The notes under the pieces were generated by a model. It saw only the letters and a program-made list of their open reading frames with translations, was not told the origin of the DNA and made no database searches. A stretch of 64,000 nucleotides of DNA, from positions 1 to 64,000 of the forward strand of contig JABSOY010000023.1 in the NCBI GenBank assembly GCA_013215385.1, in the 5' to 3' direction. Shown in pieces: positions 35,504 to 46,234 of this stretch. The number at the start of each line of letters is the position of its first letter. Within the stretch, counting starts at the first letter, position 1. The stretch comes from Colwellia sp. GTDB lineage: Bacteria; Pseudomonadota; Gammaproteobacteria; Enterobacterales; Alteromonadaceae. Both the position numbers and the translations under genes were made by a program.

Positions 35504-37906
35504 ATGCCATCAAAGGTTATACCTACTTCATCAGCAACTCGTTTAGCAGTTGAACAATTAACAGCTCAATTGTCTGCAGAGCAATTTTCTTATTCTGAAG
35601 TTACCCCCGATGTCGAGCAACGTTTTATTGGCCATTCTCGTGCTAAGGAGGCGCTCGAATTTGGTTTGTCGATGCAGGCACCTGGCTTTAATATTTTTGC
35701 GATGGGTGAACATGGCACCGGCCGACAAACATTAATTAAACAAATGTTATCCGCCACGGCGGGTAATGAAAAAACACCTTTTGAGTGGTGTTATATCAAT
35801 AATTTTGATGATGTTCACGCCCCACATAAACTTTATTTAAGCGCCGGAGAGGGTAAGCAACTACTTACTCGCATTAATACTTTTATTGATGAGTTATTAG
35901 ACTTGTTCCCTGAGATTTTTGATAACCCAAGTTATCAACGTCAAACAGGTGCAGTAGATAGAGAGTTTAATAAAAAATACGATCAAGCAATTGCCGAAGT
36001 AGAAGAGAGCGCTTTAAAGAATGACGTTTTATTGTATGAAGAAGATGGCGAAATAGGTTTTTCTCCTTTAGTTGATGGTAAACCATTAAATGATAAAGAA
36101 TTTGCAAGTTTAGATGAAGGTAAACGTGCCGATTTTTACCTGTTGTTAGATAAATTAGAAAACCTTCTTTCTGAGCGACTTATTGAGTTACCACAATGGA
36201 AGCGTATTTCTTCTGACAAATTGCGTAAACTCAAAAATGAAACTGCTGAACATGCTATTCGCCCATTTTTAAAAGAACTAGAGCATGAGTTTGCCAGTAA
36301 CATTGGTGTTTTAAAATTCTTGTCAAAAGTCAAAACGCATGTCGTTGATACCGTATTAGAAATACTGGTAGATGAAAGCGTTGAAAACCGAAATGATAAA
36401 GATGCGCGTAAATTAATGGTTGAGCAGTTTCTCCCTAATTTATTGGTTTCACAAGAAAGTAATGCCGGTGCGCCGGTTATTTATGAACAAAATCCGACTT
36501 TTCAAAATTTGTTTGGTCATGTAGATTTCGCAAGCTTTCAAGGCAGTACATATACCAGTTACCGTTTAATAAGAGCGGGAGCCTTGCATAAAGCCAATGG
36601 TGGCTACCTTATTTTAGATGCCGATAAATTACTCAATCAACCCCTTGTTTGGGCACGTTTAAAGTTAGCGCTAAAATCACAAGAAATAACCATTGAAAGT
36701 CCTTATTCAGAATATAGTCAGCCCGGTTCATTTAGTTTACAACCCGAAAAAATCCCGCTAAAAGTTAAAGTTATATTGCTTGGCGACCCAGAAATTTATT
36801 ACATGCTGCAAGATTACGATCAAGAGTTTACCGAGCTATTTCGTATCTTAGCTGACTTTGATCATTACCTAGAAAGCAATGAAGAAACTTTAAATGATTA
36901 TGCCCATTTAATTCGTCAACGGGCCTATAAATATAACTACCCACAAGTGAGTAACAAAGCGGTACTTGAACTCGTGCGTTATGCGCTAAGACGTGCCGAG
37001 CACCAGCAAAAAATTTCAGCAAATATCGTGCAAGTAAACGATTTGCTCGACGAAGCTTTTTACCTGTGGAGTAAAGGTGGCAGTGAAGGTGAATTAACGG
37101 CCAATCATGTCACGTTAGCACTTGCCGCTAAGCAACGAAGAACAGGGCGGATGAGTGAAGCTTGGTTAGGTGAAATAAAAGAAAAACAAGTACTTATTGA
37201 TATCGAAGGAGAGCATGTCGGTAAGGTAAACGGGTTAACTGTCTTAGAAATTGGTGATAGTGTCTTTGGTACGCCAGCGCGCATCACAGCAACGGTTTAT
37301 GCGGGCAGTGAAGGGGTTACTGATATTGAACGAGAAGTCGATTTAGGTAAGTCAATTCATTCTAAAGGGGTCTTATTATTAACTGGTTATTTAGGCCATA
37401 AATACGGGCAAGGCTTTCCTGTCTCCATTTCTGCTAATTTAGCGATTGAGCAGTCTTATGGACATATTGATGGCGATAGTGCCTCAATGGCTGAGCTTTG
37501 TGCGCTTATCTCAGCGATATCTTTATTACCTATTGATCAAGGGCTAGCGATTACAGGATCTATTAACCAACACGGCGGCGTACAATCTATTGGTGGTGTT
37601 AATGAGAAAATTGAAGGTTTTTATCGCTTATGTAAAGACGAGGGATTAACGGGTAAGCAAGGGGTTATAATTCCTAGAACCAATGTCAATAACTTGATGT
37701 TAGCCGACGAAGTGATTGAAGCCGTTAAAAATGAGCAGTTTTCCATTTATGCCGTTGAAGACATAGACCAAGCGCTAGAATTGTTAATGAATGAATCTGC
37801 TGGAAAAATTAGTAAAACAGGCCGTTATCCTCGAAAATCTATTCATGCTCTGGTTTTGAATAAACTTTCACTTTTTTCAGACTTATTAAATGGCGTTGAC
37901 GAGTAG
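35504..37906 (+). CDS. Lon-related AAA+ protease (LonB/YcbZ type)
   Basis: ATP-dependent serine protease relative of about 800 residues. The N-terminal AAA_32-type region has GEHGTGRQT where a P-loop has GKT (Arg for Lys). A long helical insert (about 150-260) and lid follow, then the Lon protease domain (about 570-770) with the Ser/Lys dyad: Ser659 in DGDSASMAE and Lys702 in GGVNEKIEG, 43 residues apart as in Lon. An in-frame GTG four codons upstream (35492) is an alternative start. It is longer than E. coli YcbZ. Transcribed alone, ahead of the nuo operon. Confidence 0.9.
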   Translation: MPSKVIPTSSATRLAVEQLTAQLSAEQFSYSEVTPDVEQRFIGHSRAKEALEFGLSMQAPGFNIFAMGEHGTGRQTLIKQMLSATAGNEKTPFEWCYINNFDDVHAPHKLYLSAGEGKQLLTRINTFIDELLDLFPEIFDNPSYQRQTGAVDREFNKKYDQAIAEVEESALKNDVLLYEEDGEIGFSPLVDGKPLNDKEFASLDEGKRADFYLLLDKLENLLSERLIELPQWKRISSDKLRKLKNETAEHAIRPFLKELEHEFASNIGVLKFLSKVKTHVVDTVLEILVDESVENRNDKDARKLMVEQFLPNLLVSQESNAGAPVIYEQNPTFQNLFGHVDFASFQGSTYTSYRLIRAGALHKANGGYLILDADKLLNQPLVWARLKLALKSQEITIESPYSEYSQPGSFSLQPEKIPLKVKVILLGDPEIYYMLQDYDQEFTELFRILADFDHYLESNEETLNDYAHLIRQRAYKYNYPQVSNKAVLELVRYALRRAEHQQKISANIVQVNDLLDEAFYLWSKGGSEGELTANHVTLALAAKQRRTGRMSEAWLGEIKEKQVLIDIEGEHVGKVNGLTVLEIGDSVFGTPARITATVYAGSEGVTDIEREVDLGKSIHSKGVLLLTGYLGHKYGQGFPVSISANLAIEQSYGHIDGDSASMAELCALISAISLLPIDQGLAITGSINQHGGVQSIGGVNEKIEGFYRLCKDEGLTGKQGVIIPRTNVNNLMLADEVIEAVKNEQFSIYAVEDIDQALELLMNESAGKISKTGRYPRKSIHALVLNKLSLFSDLLNGVDE

Positions 37907-37987
37907 TCAGCGTGCGGTTTATCTCTTATTTCCCCTTTATAAATGTCTGAAAGAATAGTTATTTATCATTTTTAAATTGAATGATTA

Positions 37988-38017
37988 TTGTGCAGATTTT
38001 TAAATCTTTTCTATACT
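37988..38017 (+). promoter_or_regulatory. Candidate promoter for the nuo operon
   Basis: TTGTGC and TATACT are separated by 18 bases in the 300-base gap before nuoA. The spacer contains the palindrome AGATTTTTAAATCT. If used, the mRNA has a leader of about 205 bases. No other pair in the gap looks better, but this is a by-eye call. Confidence 0.3.
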
Positions 38018-38229
38018 CAACGTAAGTCACTTAAATAAGGCTTTTACCGTTTACCTATGGGTAATTGCCTTAAATAAGCTAATACGGACAGTTAACAGTC
38101 CAAGCTATTTACGGTATCTAATGTTTTCGTTATAGCTTTAAAATAAAAATAACATTTTTCGATAAGTATGCTGTCTATCGATAAAGCTTTCTTCATTTTA
38201 ATATGATGAAATCTTATTGGGGAGCTCGT

Positions 38230-38673
38230 GTGAATTTATCCAATCAAATCGCCGAAATATGGCCGATAGCTGCATATTTTCTTATTCTTATTGTCATGCT
38301 CATTGCCATGATGTTGTTATCTCATATCCTTGGCCCTAAAACACGTAGCCGCGCAAAAAACACGCCTTATGAGTCTGGCATTATTGCCGCAAAAACTTCG
38401 GCTACTGATAGTAATAACCATACTCGCTTTACCAACCACTTCTTTTTATACGCCATTTTCTTTGTTATTTTCGACTTGGAAACAATCTATTTGTTTGCTT
38501 GGGTCATCGCCTTTGATGAAGTCGGTTGGGCGGGGTTTATCGAAGCAAGCATCTTTATCGGGGTGTTATTAGCAGCACTGATTTATATCATTCGTATTGG
38601 CGCTTTAGAGCTTAAGCATCGCCACTTACCTTTTCGTCACCAGCGCTCTGCTGAAATTTTAAGGAAAGATTAA
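38230..38673 (+). CDS. nuoA: NADH-quinone oxidoreductase subunit A
   Basis: Membrane subunit with three helices. I choose GTG 38230 because GGGGAG lies five bases upstream and the resulting 147 residues equal the E. coli length; ATG codons at 38203 and 38206 would add nine or eight residues without a ribosome binding site. Conserved loop KNTPYESG and the [18 protein letters not shown] helix are diagnostic. First gene of the 13-gene complex I operon. Confidence 0.95.
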   Translation: MNLSNQIAEIWPIAAYFLILIVMLIAMMLLSHILGPKTRSRAKNTPYESGIIAAKTSATDSNNHTRFTNHFFLYAIFFVIFDLETIYLFAWVIAFDEVGWAGFIEASIFIGVLLAALIYIIRIGALELKHRHLPFRHQRSAEILRKD

Positions 38674-38675
38674 TC

Positions 38676-39314
38676 ATGGAATGGTCTTTAACGAAAGCAA
38701 AGCTTGATGACGCGATGTCGCAAGCTAAAGGGATTTCAGAAGAAGAGTTAAACCGCAGTGTCTTTATGGCTAAACTTGATGACATGGTTAATTGGGGACG
38801 AAAAAACTCTATTTGGCCGTTTAACTTTGGCTTAAGTTGTTGCTATGTAGAAATGGCAACTTGCTTTACGTCGCGACATGACATAGCCCGTTTTGGTGCT
38901 GAGGTGATTCGCGCAACGCCTCGTCAAGCCGACTTAATGGTTATTTCTGGTACGTGTTTTCGAAAAATGGCACCGGTTATTCAACATCTATACGATCAAT
39001 TATTAGAACCTCGCTGGATTATTTCGATGGGCTCATGCGCTAATTCTGGCGGCATGTATGACATTTACAGTGTTGTACAAGGCGTAGACAAGTTTATTCC
39101 TGTTGATGTTTATGTGCCTGGCTGTCCGCCAAGGCCTGAAGCTTTACTTGAAGCGCTATTACTTTTACAAACAAGCATTGAACATCAACCAAGACCCTTA
39201 AGTTGGACCGTTGGCGAACAGAATGTTAGCCAAATTGATAAACCTTCATTACGCGATATTAAGCAACAAGAACGCATTGATGTTACTACCTTAGATCCCC
39301 CTGATAGGTGTTAG
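38676..39314 (+). CDS. nuoB: NADH-quinone oxidoreductase subunit B
   Basis: Peripheral-arm subunit holding cluster N2, the last iron-sulfur centre before quinone. 212 residues with the tandem Cys of [10 protein letters not shown], the Cys of SGTCFRK and PGCPPRPEA. It begins two bases after nuoA. Confidence 0.97.
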   Translation: MEWSLTKAKLDDAMSQAKGISEEELNRSVFMAKLDDMVNWGRKNSIWPFNFGLSCCYVEMATCFTSRHDIARFGAEVIRATPRQADLMVISGTCFRKMAPVIQHLYDQLLEPRWIISMGSCANSGGMYDIYSVVQGVDKFIPVDVYVPGCPPRPEALLEALLLLQTSIEHQPRPLSWTVGEQNVSQIDKPSLRDIKQQERIDVTTLDPPDRC

Positions 39315-39364
39315 CAAAACAAGTAACGATAAAAAAATCAATAATAAAGCAGGACGTTTGATTC

Positions 39365-41203
39365 ATGGCTGAGTTCAATATAAAAGCAAGTAAAGATTGG
39401 CATTGGGGTTCATCAGAAAATACTTCTGATGCTCCACAACAACATGTAAAATTTACTGAAGAGTTAAGAGTAGAGATACTTGCCCAAGCCGCTGATATCG
39501 AGCTAAAGGCAGTAACTGCTATTGAAAATATTGTTGATGGTATTTGTACTTTTTGGGTTGAAAAAAGTCAACTGATTAAGTTAATGAATGTACTGAAGAA
39601 TGAACTCGTTCAGCCCTTTGATATGTGCTTTGATTTGGCAGGTATCGATGAAACGACTCGTGAGCATCGAGCGCCACATTTACAAGATTTTACCGTGAGT
39701 TATCATCTACGTTCTTACCAAAGAAACCAAGATATTCGTATTAAAGTTGCTTTGCCGGCAAGTGACAAATCATTAGCAAGCGTTTGTCATATTTGGCAAA
39801 ATGCTAATTGGTACGAAAGGGAAATATGGGACATGTTTGGCATAACATTTAGTGGCCATCCTAACTTACGAAGAATCTTAATGCCGGACACTTGGCAGGG
39901 ACACCCGTTATTAAAAACACACCCTGCTCGTGCTACAGAGATGGACCCATTCACCTTAACCGCATATCAACAAGATAAAGAACAAGCCGCCTTACAGTTT
40001 GACCCTGAAGCTTGGGGAATGAAACGTCAAGATGAAGATAATGATTTCATGTTTTTAAACCTTGGTCCTAACCATCCTAGTGTTCATGGCGCTTTTCGTA
40101 TCGTTTTGCAAATGGACGGTGAAGAAATTGTCGATTGTGTACCTGATATTGGTTACCACCATCGCGGCGCAGAAAAAATGGGCGAGCGTCAATCTTGGCA
40201 TAGCTATATTCCTTATACCGATCGTATTGATTACCTTGGTGGGGTGATGAATAACTTTCCCTATGTCATGGCGGTGGAAAAACTCGCGGGAATTACCGTG
40301 CCAGATCGCGCGAAAGTCATTCGTATTATGACCTCAGAAATGTTTCGAATTCTCAGTCACTTACTTTTTTATGGCACATTTGCTCAAGATATCGGAGCGT
40401 TATCGCCGATTTTTTATATGTTTATCGACCGGGAAAAATTGTTTGGCATTATTGAAGCCTTTACGGGCGCAAGAATGCATCCAAGTTGGTTTCGCATTGG
40501 CGGTATTGCCCAAGACTTACCGAAGGGGTGGGATGTAATGGTGCGCGATTATGTGAATTACTTACCAAAGCGCTTAGATGAATATGAAAAAATGGTCATG
40601 CAAAATTCTATTTTGAAAAACCGTACGGTTGATATCGGCGCGTATTCAAGCCAAGAAGCTATTGATTGGGGCATAACCGGACCTGGCTTACGGGCAACAG
40701 GGTATTCGTGGGATCTTCGTAAACAGCGTCCTTACAGTGGTTATGACCAATTTGATTTTGAAGTTCCTCTTGGCAACAAAGGTGATTGTTATGATCGTTG
40801 CCGGGTGCGAGTTGAAGAGATGCGACAAAGTATACACATTATCGAGCAATGTTTAAATAATATGCCTGAAGGGCCTTATAAAGCTGAACACCCGCAAACC
40901 ACGCCTCCTGACAAGGCTAAAACGATGCAAGACATTGATAGCTTAATTCCACATTTTGTCAACGTTTCGTGGGGACCGGTAATTCCTGCAGGGGAAGTAT
41001 CGATGTGTGTTGAAGCCACTAAAGGGATCATGGGCTATCACCTGATTAGTGACGGTAGCACCATGAGTTACCGTACTCGTATTCGCACACCCAGTTTTGC
41101 ACATTTACAAATGTTGCCATTAATCAGTAAAGGTCAAATGGTCGCTGATTTAATCGCTACTTTAGGTAGTGTCGATTATGTCATGGCTGATGTAGACAGA
41201 TAG
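39365..41203 (+). CDS. nuoC: NADH-quinone oxidoreductase subunit C/D fusion
   Basis: Fused NuoCD (also called nuoC) of 612 residues, the gammaproteobacterial arrangement. The NuoC part (about 20-200, ending [18 protein letters not shown] and RRILMPD) is joined to the NuoD part (about 225-612, [16 protein letters not shown], with the quinone-site region), and the C-terminal [10 protein letters not shown] end is standard. It forms the quinone pocket with NuoB. Confidence 0.97.
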   Translation: MAEFNIKASKDWHWGSSENTSDAPQQHVKFTEELRVEILAQAADIELKAVTAIENIVDGICTFWVEKSQLIKLMNVLKNELVQPFDMCFDLAGIDETTREHRAPHLQDFTVSYHLRSYQRNQDIRIKVALPASDKSLASVCHIWQNANWYEREIWDMFGITFSGHPNLRRILMPDTWQGHPLLKTHPARATEMDPFTLTAYQQDKEQAALQFDPEAWGMKRQDEDNDFMFLNLGPNHPSVHGAFRIVLQMDGEEIVDCVPDIGYHHRGAEKMGERQSWHSYIPYTDRIDYLGGVMNNFPYVMAVEKLAGITVPDRAKVIRIMTSEMFRILSHLLFYGTFAQDIGALSPIFYMFIDREKLFGIIEAFTGARMHPSWFRIGGIAQDLPKGWDVMVRDYVNYLPKRLDEYEKMVMQNSILKNRTVDIGAYSSQEAIDWGITGPGLRATGYSWDLRKQRPYSGYDQFDFEVPLGNKGDCYDRCRVRVEEMRQSIHIIEQCLNNMPEGPYKAEHPQTTPPDKAKTMQDIDSLIPHFVNVSWGPVIPAGEVSMCVEATKGIMGYHLISDGSTMSYRTRIRTPSFAHLQMLPLISKGQMVADLIATLGSVDYVMADVDR

Positions 41204-41212
41204 GGATTAAAT

Positions 41213-41758
41213 ATGAAAAGTGACGTTCTCTCCATGGAAAACATATCGACCGTTACCATAGATTACCGACAATACCTATCGACTACTGAGGTAGCCGCGA
41301 TAGAGCATGAAGTCAGTATTATGGAAACGCGAGAAGCTGCGGGTATTGAAGCGTTAAAAATAATACAAGAGCATCGCGGCTGGGTAAGTGACGACAGTTT
41401 ATATGCTATAGCAGACTTATTAAATATGCCAGAAGCAGAGCTTGAAGGCGTTGCCACCTTTTATAATTTAATTTACCGCCAGGCCGTAGGGCAGTTTGTC
41501 ATTCATCTATGCGATAGCGTTGCCTGCCACTTAACTGGCTATGAGGAAATTTATCAAACGATAAAATCGTACTTAGGTATCGATTACGGACAAACGACTA
41601 TTGATGGCAAGTTTACCTTTTTAACTAATGTTTGTTTAGGCGGCTGCGATAAAGCACCGAGTATGATGGTCGGAAAACAACATTATCAATCTTTAACTCC
41701 TGAAAATGTTGTTGAAATCTTAGCTGATTTAGCAAAGCAGGAGAGTGAAAATGACTGA
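41213..41758 (+). CDS. nuoE: NADH-quinone oxidoreductase subunit E
   Basis: Thioredoxin-fold subunit with a [2Fe-2S] cluster (N1a). 181 residues; ligands in CDSVACHLTG and CLGGCDKAP. The last codons overlap the start of the 62-codon duplicate frame by eight bases (AATGACTGA). The tail from TPENVVE to the stop is repeated downstream. Confidence 0.96.
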   Translation: MKSDVLSMENISTVTIDYRQYLSTTEVAAIEHEVSIMETREAAGIEALKIIQEHRGWVSDDSLYAIADLLNMPEAELEGVATFYNLIYRQAVGQFVIHLCDSVACHLTGYEEIYQTIKSYLGIDYGQTTIDGKFTFLTNVCLGGCDKAPSMMVGKQHYQSLTPENVVEILADLAKQESEND

Positions 41759-42060
41759 GGCTATGCGTCCACTCATCCAATTGGTTAATCTGGAATCACC
41801 ACTATCACTCAGTGAATATATTAGCGAAGGCGGTTATCAAGGTATCAGGAAAACATCCCATGTTCATCAATATTTAAATCCTGAAAATGTTGTTGAAATC
41901 TCAGCTGATTTAGCAAATCTGGAGAGCAAACATGACTGAACTTCTGAAGCGTCCACTCACCCAATTGGTTAATCTAGAGTCGCCACTATCACTGAGCCAA
42001 TATATTAGTGAAGGCGGTTATCAAGGAGCCAGTAAAGCACTACATGAATATAGCCCTAAA
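41699..42060 (+). repeat. Diverged tandem duplication of the nuoE/nuoF junction
   Basis: Two direct copies of about 181 bases: copy 1 begins at 41699 (CCTGAAAATGTTGTTGAAAT) and copy 2 at 41880 with the same 20 bases. Each runs through the nuoE tail, the ATG of nuoF and about 30 nuoF codons, then fades out. Copies differ at scattered positions and by one 3-base indel. Confidence 0.92.
41751..41939 (+). CDS. Chimeric 62-residue frame: NuoF head joined to NuoE tail
   Basis: Created by tandem duplication. Its first 31 residues copy the NuoF N-terminus (RPLIQLVNLESPLSLSEYIS against RPLTQLVNLESPLSLSQYIS) and its last 20 copy the NuoE C-terminus (PENVVEISADLANLESKHD). ATG 41751 overlaps the nuoE stop and its own stop overlaps the nuoF ATG, both by the same eight bases, so ribosome re-initiation along the operon is preserved. 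Within the NuoF-like part most differences are synonymous. No complex I subunit of this form is known to me. It may be a translated by-product, a bridging cistron or a new small accessory peptide. Confidence 0.7.
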   Translation: MTEAMRPLIQLVNLESPLSLSEYISEGGYQGIRKTSHVHQYLNPENVVEISADLANLESKHD

Positions 42061-43272
42061 CAAGTTTTAGATTTAGTCAGTAATTCAGGGTTAAAAGGCC
42101 GTGGCGGTGCAGGTTTTCCAACAGGGATGAAATGGGGCTGTGTGCCAATGTTTGCTGATAATGATGACAAAGCTCCCGAATTTAAATACCTAGTGGCAAA
42201 TGCTGATGAAATGGAACCGGGTACGTTCAAAGACCGTTATTTATTAGAAGGCGTGCCCCACCAGTTAGTCGAGTCGATGATCATCGGCTCTTATACCATG
42301 GCGGCAAATCGCGGATACATTTTTTTGCGTGGCGAATATCACCTGGCTGCCAAACGTTTACAGCAAGCGATTGACGAAGCCTATCAACACAACTGGTTAG
42401 GAAAAAACATTCAAGGTACCCAATTTTCTTTTGATTTATATGTACACACCAGTGCCGGTCGTTATATTTGCGGCGAAGAAACCGCATTGATTAATGCTCT
42501 TGAAGGGCGCCGGGCAATTCCAAGAGCTAAGCCACCTTTTCCACAAATGAGTGGTTTATTTGGCAAACCTACCGTGGTTAATAATGTCGAAACATTAAGC
42601 AATTTACCTCATATTCTTAAACATGGCGCTGCATGGTTTAAAGCGCTTTCTCCGGATAGCGACTCGGGCACTAAAATTTATGCCGCTTGTGGACGAGTAA
42701 AAACCCCTGGTTTATGGGAGCTACCTATGGGCACAACGATACGAGAAATTTTGTATCAACATGCCGGTGGCATGGCCGATGGCCTAAAATTACGAGGATT
42801 ACTGCCAGGCGGCGCGTCAACGGATTTTCTTTTACCTGAGCACCTTGATACACCAATGGACTTTGACTCTATTGCCAAGGCGGGAAGTCGTCTGGGAACA
42901 GGTGGTTTAATTGTCTTAGATGATAAAAGTTGCCCAGTGGCCATGGTGCTTAATTTAATTAAATTTTTTGCCCAAGAGTCATGTGGCTGGTGCACACCTT
43001 GTCGTGATGGCACGCCTTGGGCGGTAGAAGTGCTAACACGTATTGAAAATGGTCGTGGCCGCAAAGAAGATCTTGATAGCTTACATAACCTCTGTGATTT
43101 TATGTGGCTCGGAAAAACGCATTGTGCGCTTGCCCCAGGAGCGGTTGAACCCTTAAAAAGTGCGTTACGCTATTTTCTTGATGATTTTGAACAGCATATT
43201 GATCACGGCTGTTGCTCATATAAGCAAAGCACAAATCAACAAACTAAGCTGAAAGGACATTGTCATGGCTGA
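41932..43272 (+). CDS. nuoF: NADH-quinone oxidoreductase subunit F
   Basis: NADH-binding flavoprotein subunit, 446 residues. FMN/NADH site GRGGAGFPTGMKW near residue 57, cluster N3 ligands SCGWCTPCRDG plus a Cys in KTHCALAP. It receives hydride from NADH and passes electrons to NuoE and NuoG. Its first 30 codons exist a second time upstream, in the chimeric frame. Confidence 0.96.
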   Translation: MTELLKRPLTQLVNLESPLSLSQYISEGGYQGASKALHEYSPKQVLDLVSNSGLKGRGGAGFPTGMKWGCVPMFADNDDKAPEFKYLVANADEMEPGTFKDRYLLEGVPHQLVESMIIGSYTMAANRGYIFLRGEYHLAAKRLQQAIDEAYQHNWLGKNIQGTQFSFDLYVHTSAGRYICGEETALINALEGRRAIPRAKPPFPQMSGLFGKPTVVNNVETLSNLPHILKHGAAWFKALSPDSDSGTKIYAACGRVKTPGLWELPMGTTIREILYQHAGGMADGLKLRGLLPGGASTDFLLPEHLDTPMDFDSIAKAGSRLGTGGLIVLDDKSCPVAMVLNLIKFFAQESCGWCTPCRDGTPWAVEVLTRIENGRGRKEDLDSLHNLCDFMWLGKTHCALAPGAVEPLKSALRYFLDDFEQHIDHGCCSYKQSTNQQTKLKGHCHG

Positions 43273-46234
43273 TAAAAAAATGGCGGTATCGCAAAAAGTC
43301 ACCGTATATATCGACAATATTGCTTATCAAGTCAGTAAAGATAATAACTTACTTGCTGGCGTATTATCTCAAAAACTCAACTTACCTTATTTTTGTTGGC
43401 ATCCTTCCATGGGCTCGGTAGGTGCTTGTCGACAGTGTGCGGTAACTCAATATCAAGATGAAAATGATACGCGTGGCCGTTTAGTTATGGCATGTATGAC
43501 GCCGGTCAGTGATGGCATGCGAATTGGTTTACAAGATAATAGCGCTGAAAAATTTAGAGAACAGGTGATCAGCGCGATGATGACTAATCATCCTCACGAC
43601 TGTCCGGTTTGCGCTGAAGGTGGTGAATGCCATTTACAAGATATGACCGTAATGACAGGTCATGGTTCACGAGATTATCAAGGTAGCAAGCGTACGTTCA
43701 ATAACCAAAATCTAGGCGAACTGGTTGGCCATGAAATGAATCGTTGCATTACCTGTTACCGATGTACGCGTTTTTATAATGACTATGCTGGCGGGAAAGA
43801 TTTTGGCGTTTACGGCTCAAGAAATCAGGTTTATTTTGGCCGACAAAAAGACGGTACCTTAGAAAGTGAATTTAGCGGGAATTTAGTGGAAGTTTGCCCG
43901 ACAGGGGTTTTCACCAACAAAGTGTTTTCCGCACATTATACCCGTAAGTGGGATTTACAGTCTGCGCCTTCTGTGTGTGCACATTGTTCTGTGGGTTGTA
44001 ATACTAGTATTGGTGAGCGCTATGGTTCCGTTCGTCGGGTGATGAACCGCTATAATTCCGATATAAATGGTTACTTTTTATGTGATCGCGGTCGTTATGG
44101 TATCGGTTTTGTCAATGGCGAACAGCGCATTAAAAAAGCGCAAGGCATCAGCCAACAATCTTTTGAAAAAGTAAGCCGTTTAGATGTATCAAAAGCGCTG
44201 GCGCATTTTCGCGGCAAACGTTTTATTGGTATTGGCTCTGCACGGGCATCATTAGAAGCTAATGTTTATTTGAAAAAAATTGTTGGCGAAAATGATTTCT
44301 CAGCCGGTTATAGCAATCAACAAATGAAGGTGGCAAGCGCACAACAAAATCTTCTGCAATATGCGCAATCAAGCGGTGAAATTTTAAGTCTTAGTGATAT
44401 TGAAAAGTGTGATTTCATTCTGGTTATCGGCGAAGATATAACCAAGTCATCACCAAGAATGGCATTATCAATTAGGCAAGCTTGCCGTAATGCCGGTATT
44501 GATAAAGCAGCCGGTATGGGCATTGCTTCATGGCAAGACAGTGCGGTACGTACGATTAGTGGCAAACTTAATACACCCTTCTTTTCTCTGCATACTACAG
44601 CAACTAAACTAGATGAGCTCACCGAGCAATACTTACTATTAGCACCTGATGATATTGAGCACATGGTGTTAGTACTTACTAAGGCGATATATTCATTAAT
44701 AAATGAAGACTTCGACAATGCACATGAAAAACAGTTAGCGAAACTTTCGACTCCTCAGCAACTTTTTATTAGCTGTTTGATCACTAAATTAATGGCGGCA
44801 GAATCACCCTTAATTGTCACGGGTGATAGCTTAGCTAGTGCAAAAATATTAGCCGCAATTGGAAAACTGACTGATTGTTTAGCACAAGAAAAATTGACGA
44901 CGCAATTGAACTTAGTTGTACTTTCAGGCGCGAGTAATAGTTTTGGCCTATTGTCATTACTCGATAAGTCGACTTTATCAGCTGAACAGGTTTTATCTCA
45001 GTTCAGAGCAAAAAAAGTGCATGGCATTATTTGTTTAGAACAAGAATTAGCGGCTTTCACCAATGACGAACTAGCGCTGATAAGAGCGAGTGCAGAAACG
45101 ATTATCGTACTTGACCATACACACTGCAGAGTATCCGACTTTGCTGATATTGTTTTTCCGGTTGCTGCAGTCAGTGAAGGCAATGGCCACTATGTTAATT
45201 ACCAAGGGCGAGTGCAACGATATAACCAAGTACATGCTCCTGAATTGCCTATTTTAGACAGTTGGAAATGGCTGGCGTTGATTGAAGAGTCTTTTGAATC
45301 GTCAACAATGCCAACGGCGATACTGCGTAAAAACAAACTCGAACCCATCAATAACTTAGTCCAATTACACCGCTATTTTGCAGAATCACTTTCTGCTTGG
45401 CCGCTTTCTAATAAAGAAGTTAATCAAGAGGCTAATAAAGACAGTGGCAAGAATCAGCCGGTGGCTCGAATGACAAAACGTGCCAGTGGACGAACTTCAC
45501 AAGCGGCTAACTATGCTATTCATGAAGCTAAAGTCACCCAAGATCAAGAATTGCTTTATAGCTTTTCTATGGAAGGAAATAAACCCAATACCAATAATGC
45601 TATGCCATTTACTTGGGCGCCAGGTTGGAACTCCAATGAATCGATTAATCATTATCAGGTCGATATTGAAGGACCACTTATTAATGATATCGAAAATGAT
45701 GACTATTTATCTTTTGTGCATTCACTCTATGATTCAACACCTGACGGTGCAGAAGTAACCGAGGATAAAGTAGAGTCAGAGAACTCGCCACTTGTTTACT
45801 TTCCGCAAGGTTCTTTATTTAAAGGGGAATGGCAATCGGCCAACACGGCAGAGTTTAAGCTACTAACACATGAACACGAGAAACATTTTACCATTTACTT
45901 ATCAAGTACATCGGCCGAGCGACAGGGATGGAACAATGGACAGTGGTTAAAAATCATTACCGAAGATGAAACCGTTATTGGACGATTAAGGTGCGATGAA
46001 CATTTACCTGACCATCTAGCTTATGGCGACATTAATGAACTTACCAATAGGAACACCGGGGTGTGTATTACACTGGCAGAAGCTAAACAATCAGATGTTC
46101 TTTTGCAACTAGAAAATCGACAAGATCTTTATCAACAAGCTAAAGACTCGCAACAAAAAGTACTGCAACAACTGAAAAAATTTGACCAACATATTCCTAT
46201 TCGTTTTGTGGCTGGAGGCTTAGATGAAGCCTGA
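43265..46234 (+). CDS. nuoG: NADH-quinone oxidoreductase subunit G
   Basis: Largest peripheral subunit, 989 residues. N-terminal ferredoxin domain (CWHPSMGSVGACRQC) is followed by CPVCAEGGEC, RCITCYRC and CPTG cluster motifs. Next comes CAHCSVGC with a later Cys (FLCDRG), the extra N7 cluster found in E. coli-type enzymes. The molybdopterin-oxidoreductase-like fold (about 300-690) has lost its cofactor role. The segment about 690-790 is linker-like and poorly conserved. It overlaps nuoF by eight bases and nuoH by eleven. Confidence 0.95.
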   Translation: MADKKMAVSQKVTVYIDNIAYQVSKDNNLLAGVLSQKLNLPYFCWHPSMGSVGACRQCAVTQYQDENDTRGRLVMACMTPVSDGMRIGLQDNSAEKFREQVISAMMTNHPHDCPVCAEGGECHLQDMTVMTGHGSRDYQGSKRTFNNQNLGELVGHEMNRCITCYRCTRFYNDYAGGKDFGVYGSRNQVYFGRQKDGTLESEFSGNLVEVCPTGVFTNKVFSAHYTRKWDLQSAPSVCAHCSVGCNTSIGERYGSVRRVMNRYNSDINGYFLCDRGRYGIGFVNGEQRIKKAQGISQQSFEKVSRLDVSKALAHFRGKRFIGIGSARASLEANVYLKKIVGENDFSAGYSNQQMKVASAQQNLLQYAQSSGEILSLSDIEKCDFILVIGEDITKSSPRMALSIRQACRNAGIDKAAGMGIASWQDSAVRTISGKLNTPFFSLHTTATKLDELTEQYLLLAPDDIEHMVLVLTKAIYSLINEDFDNAHEKQLAKLSTPQQLFISCLITKLMAAESPLIVTGDSLASAKILAAIGKLTDCLAQEKLTTQLNLVVLSGASNSFGLLSLLDKSTLSAEQVLSQFRAKKVHGIICLEQELAAFTNDELALIRASAETIIVLDHTHCRVSDFADIVFPVAAVSEGNGHYVNYQGRVQRYNQVHAPELPILDSWKWLALIEESFESSTMPTAILRKNKLEPINNLVQLHRYFAESLSAWPLSNKEVNQEANKDSGKNQPVARMTKRASGRTSQAANYAIHEAKVTQDQELLYSFSMEGNKPNTNNAMPFTWAPGWNSNESINHYQVDIEGPLINDIENDDYLSFVHSLYDSTPDGAEVTEDKVESENSPLVYFPQGSLFKGEWQSANTAEFKLLTHEHEKHFTIYLSSTSAERQGWNNGQWLKIITEDETVIGRLRCDEHLPDHLAYGDINELTNRNTGVCITLAEAKQSDVLLQLENRQDLYQQAKDSQQKVLQQLKKFDQHIPIRFVAGGLDEA

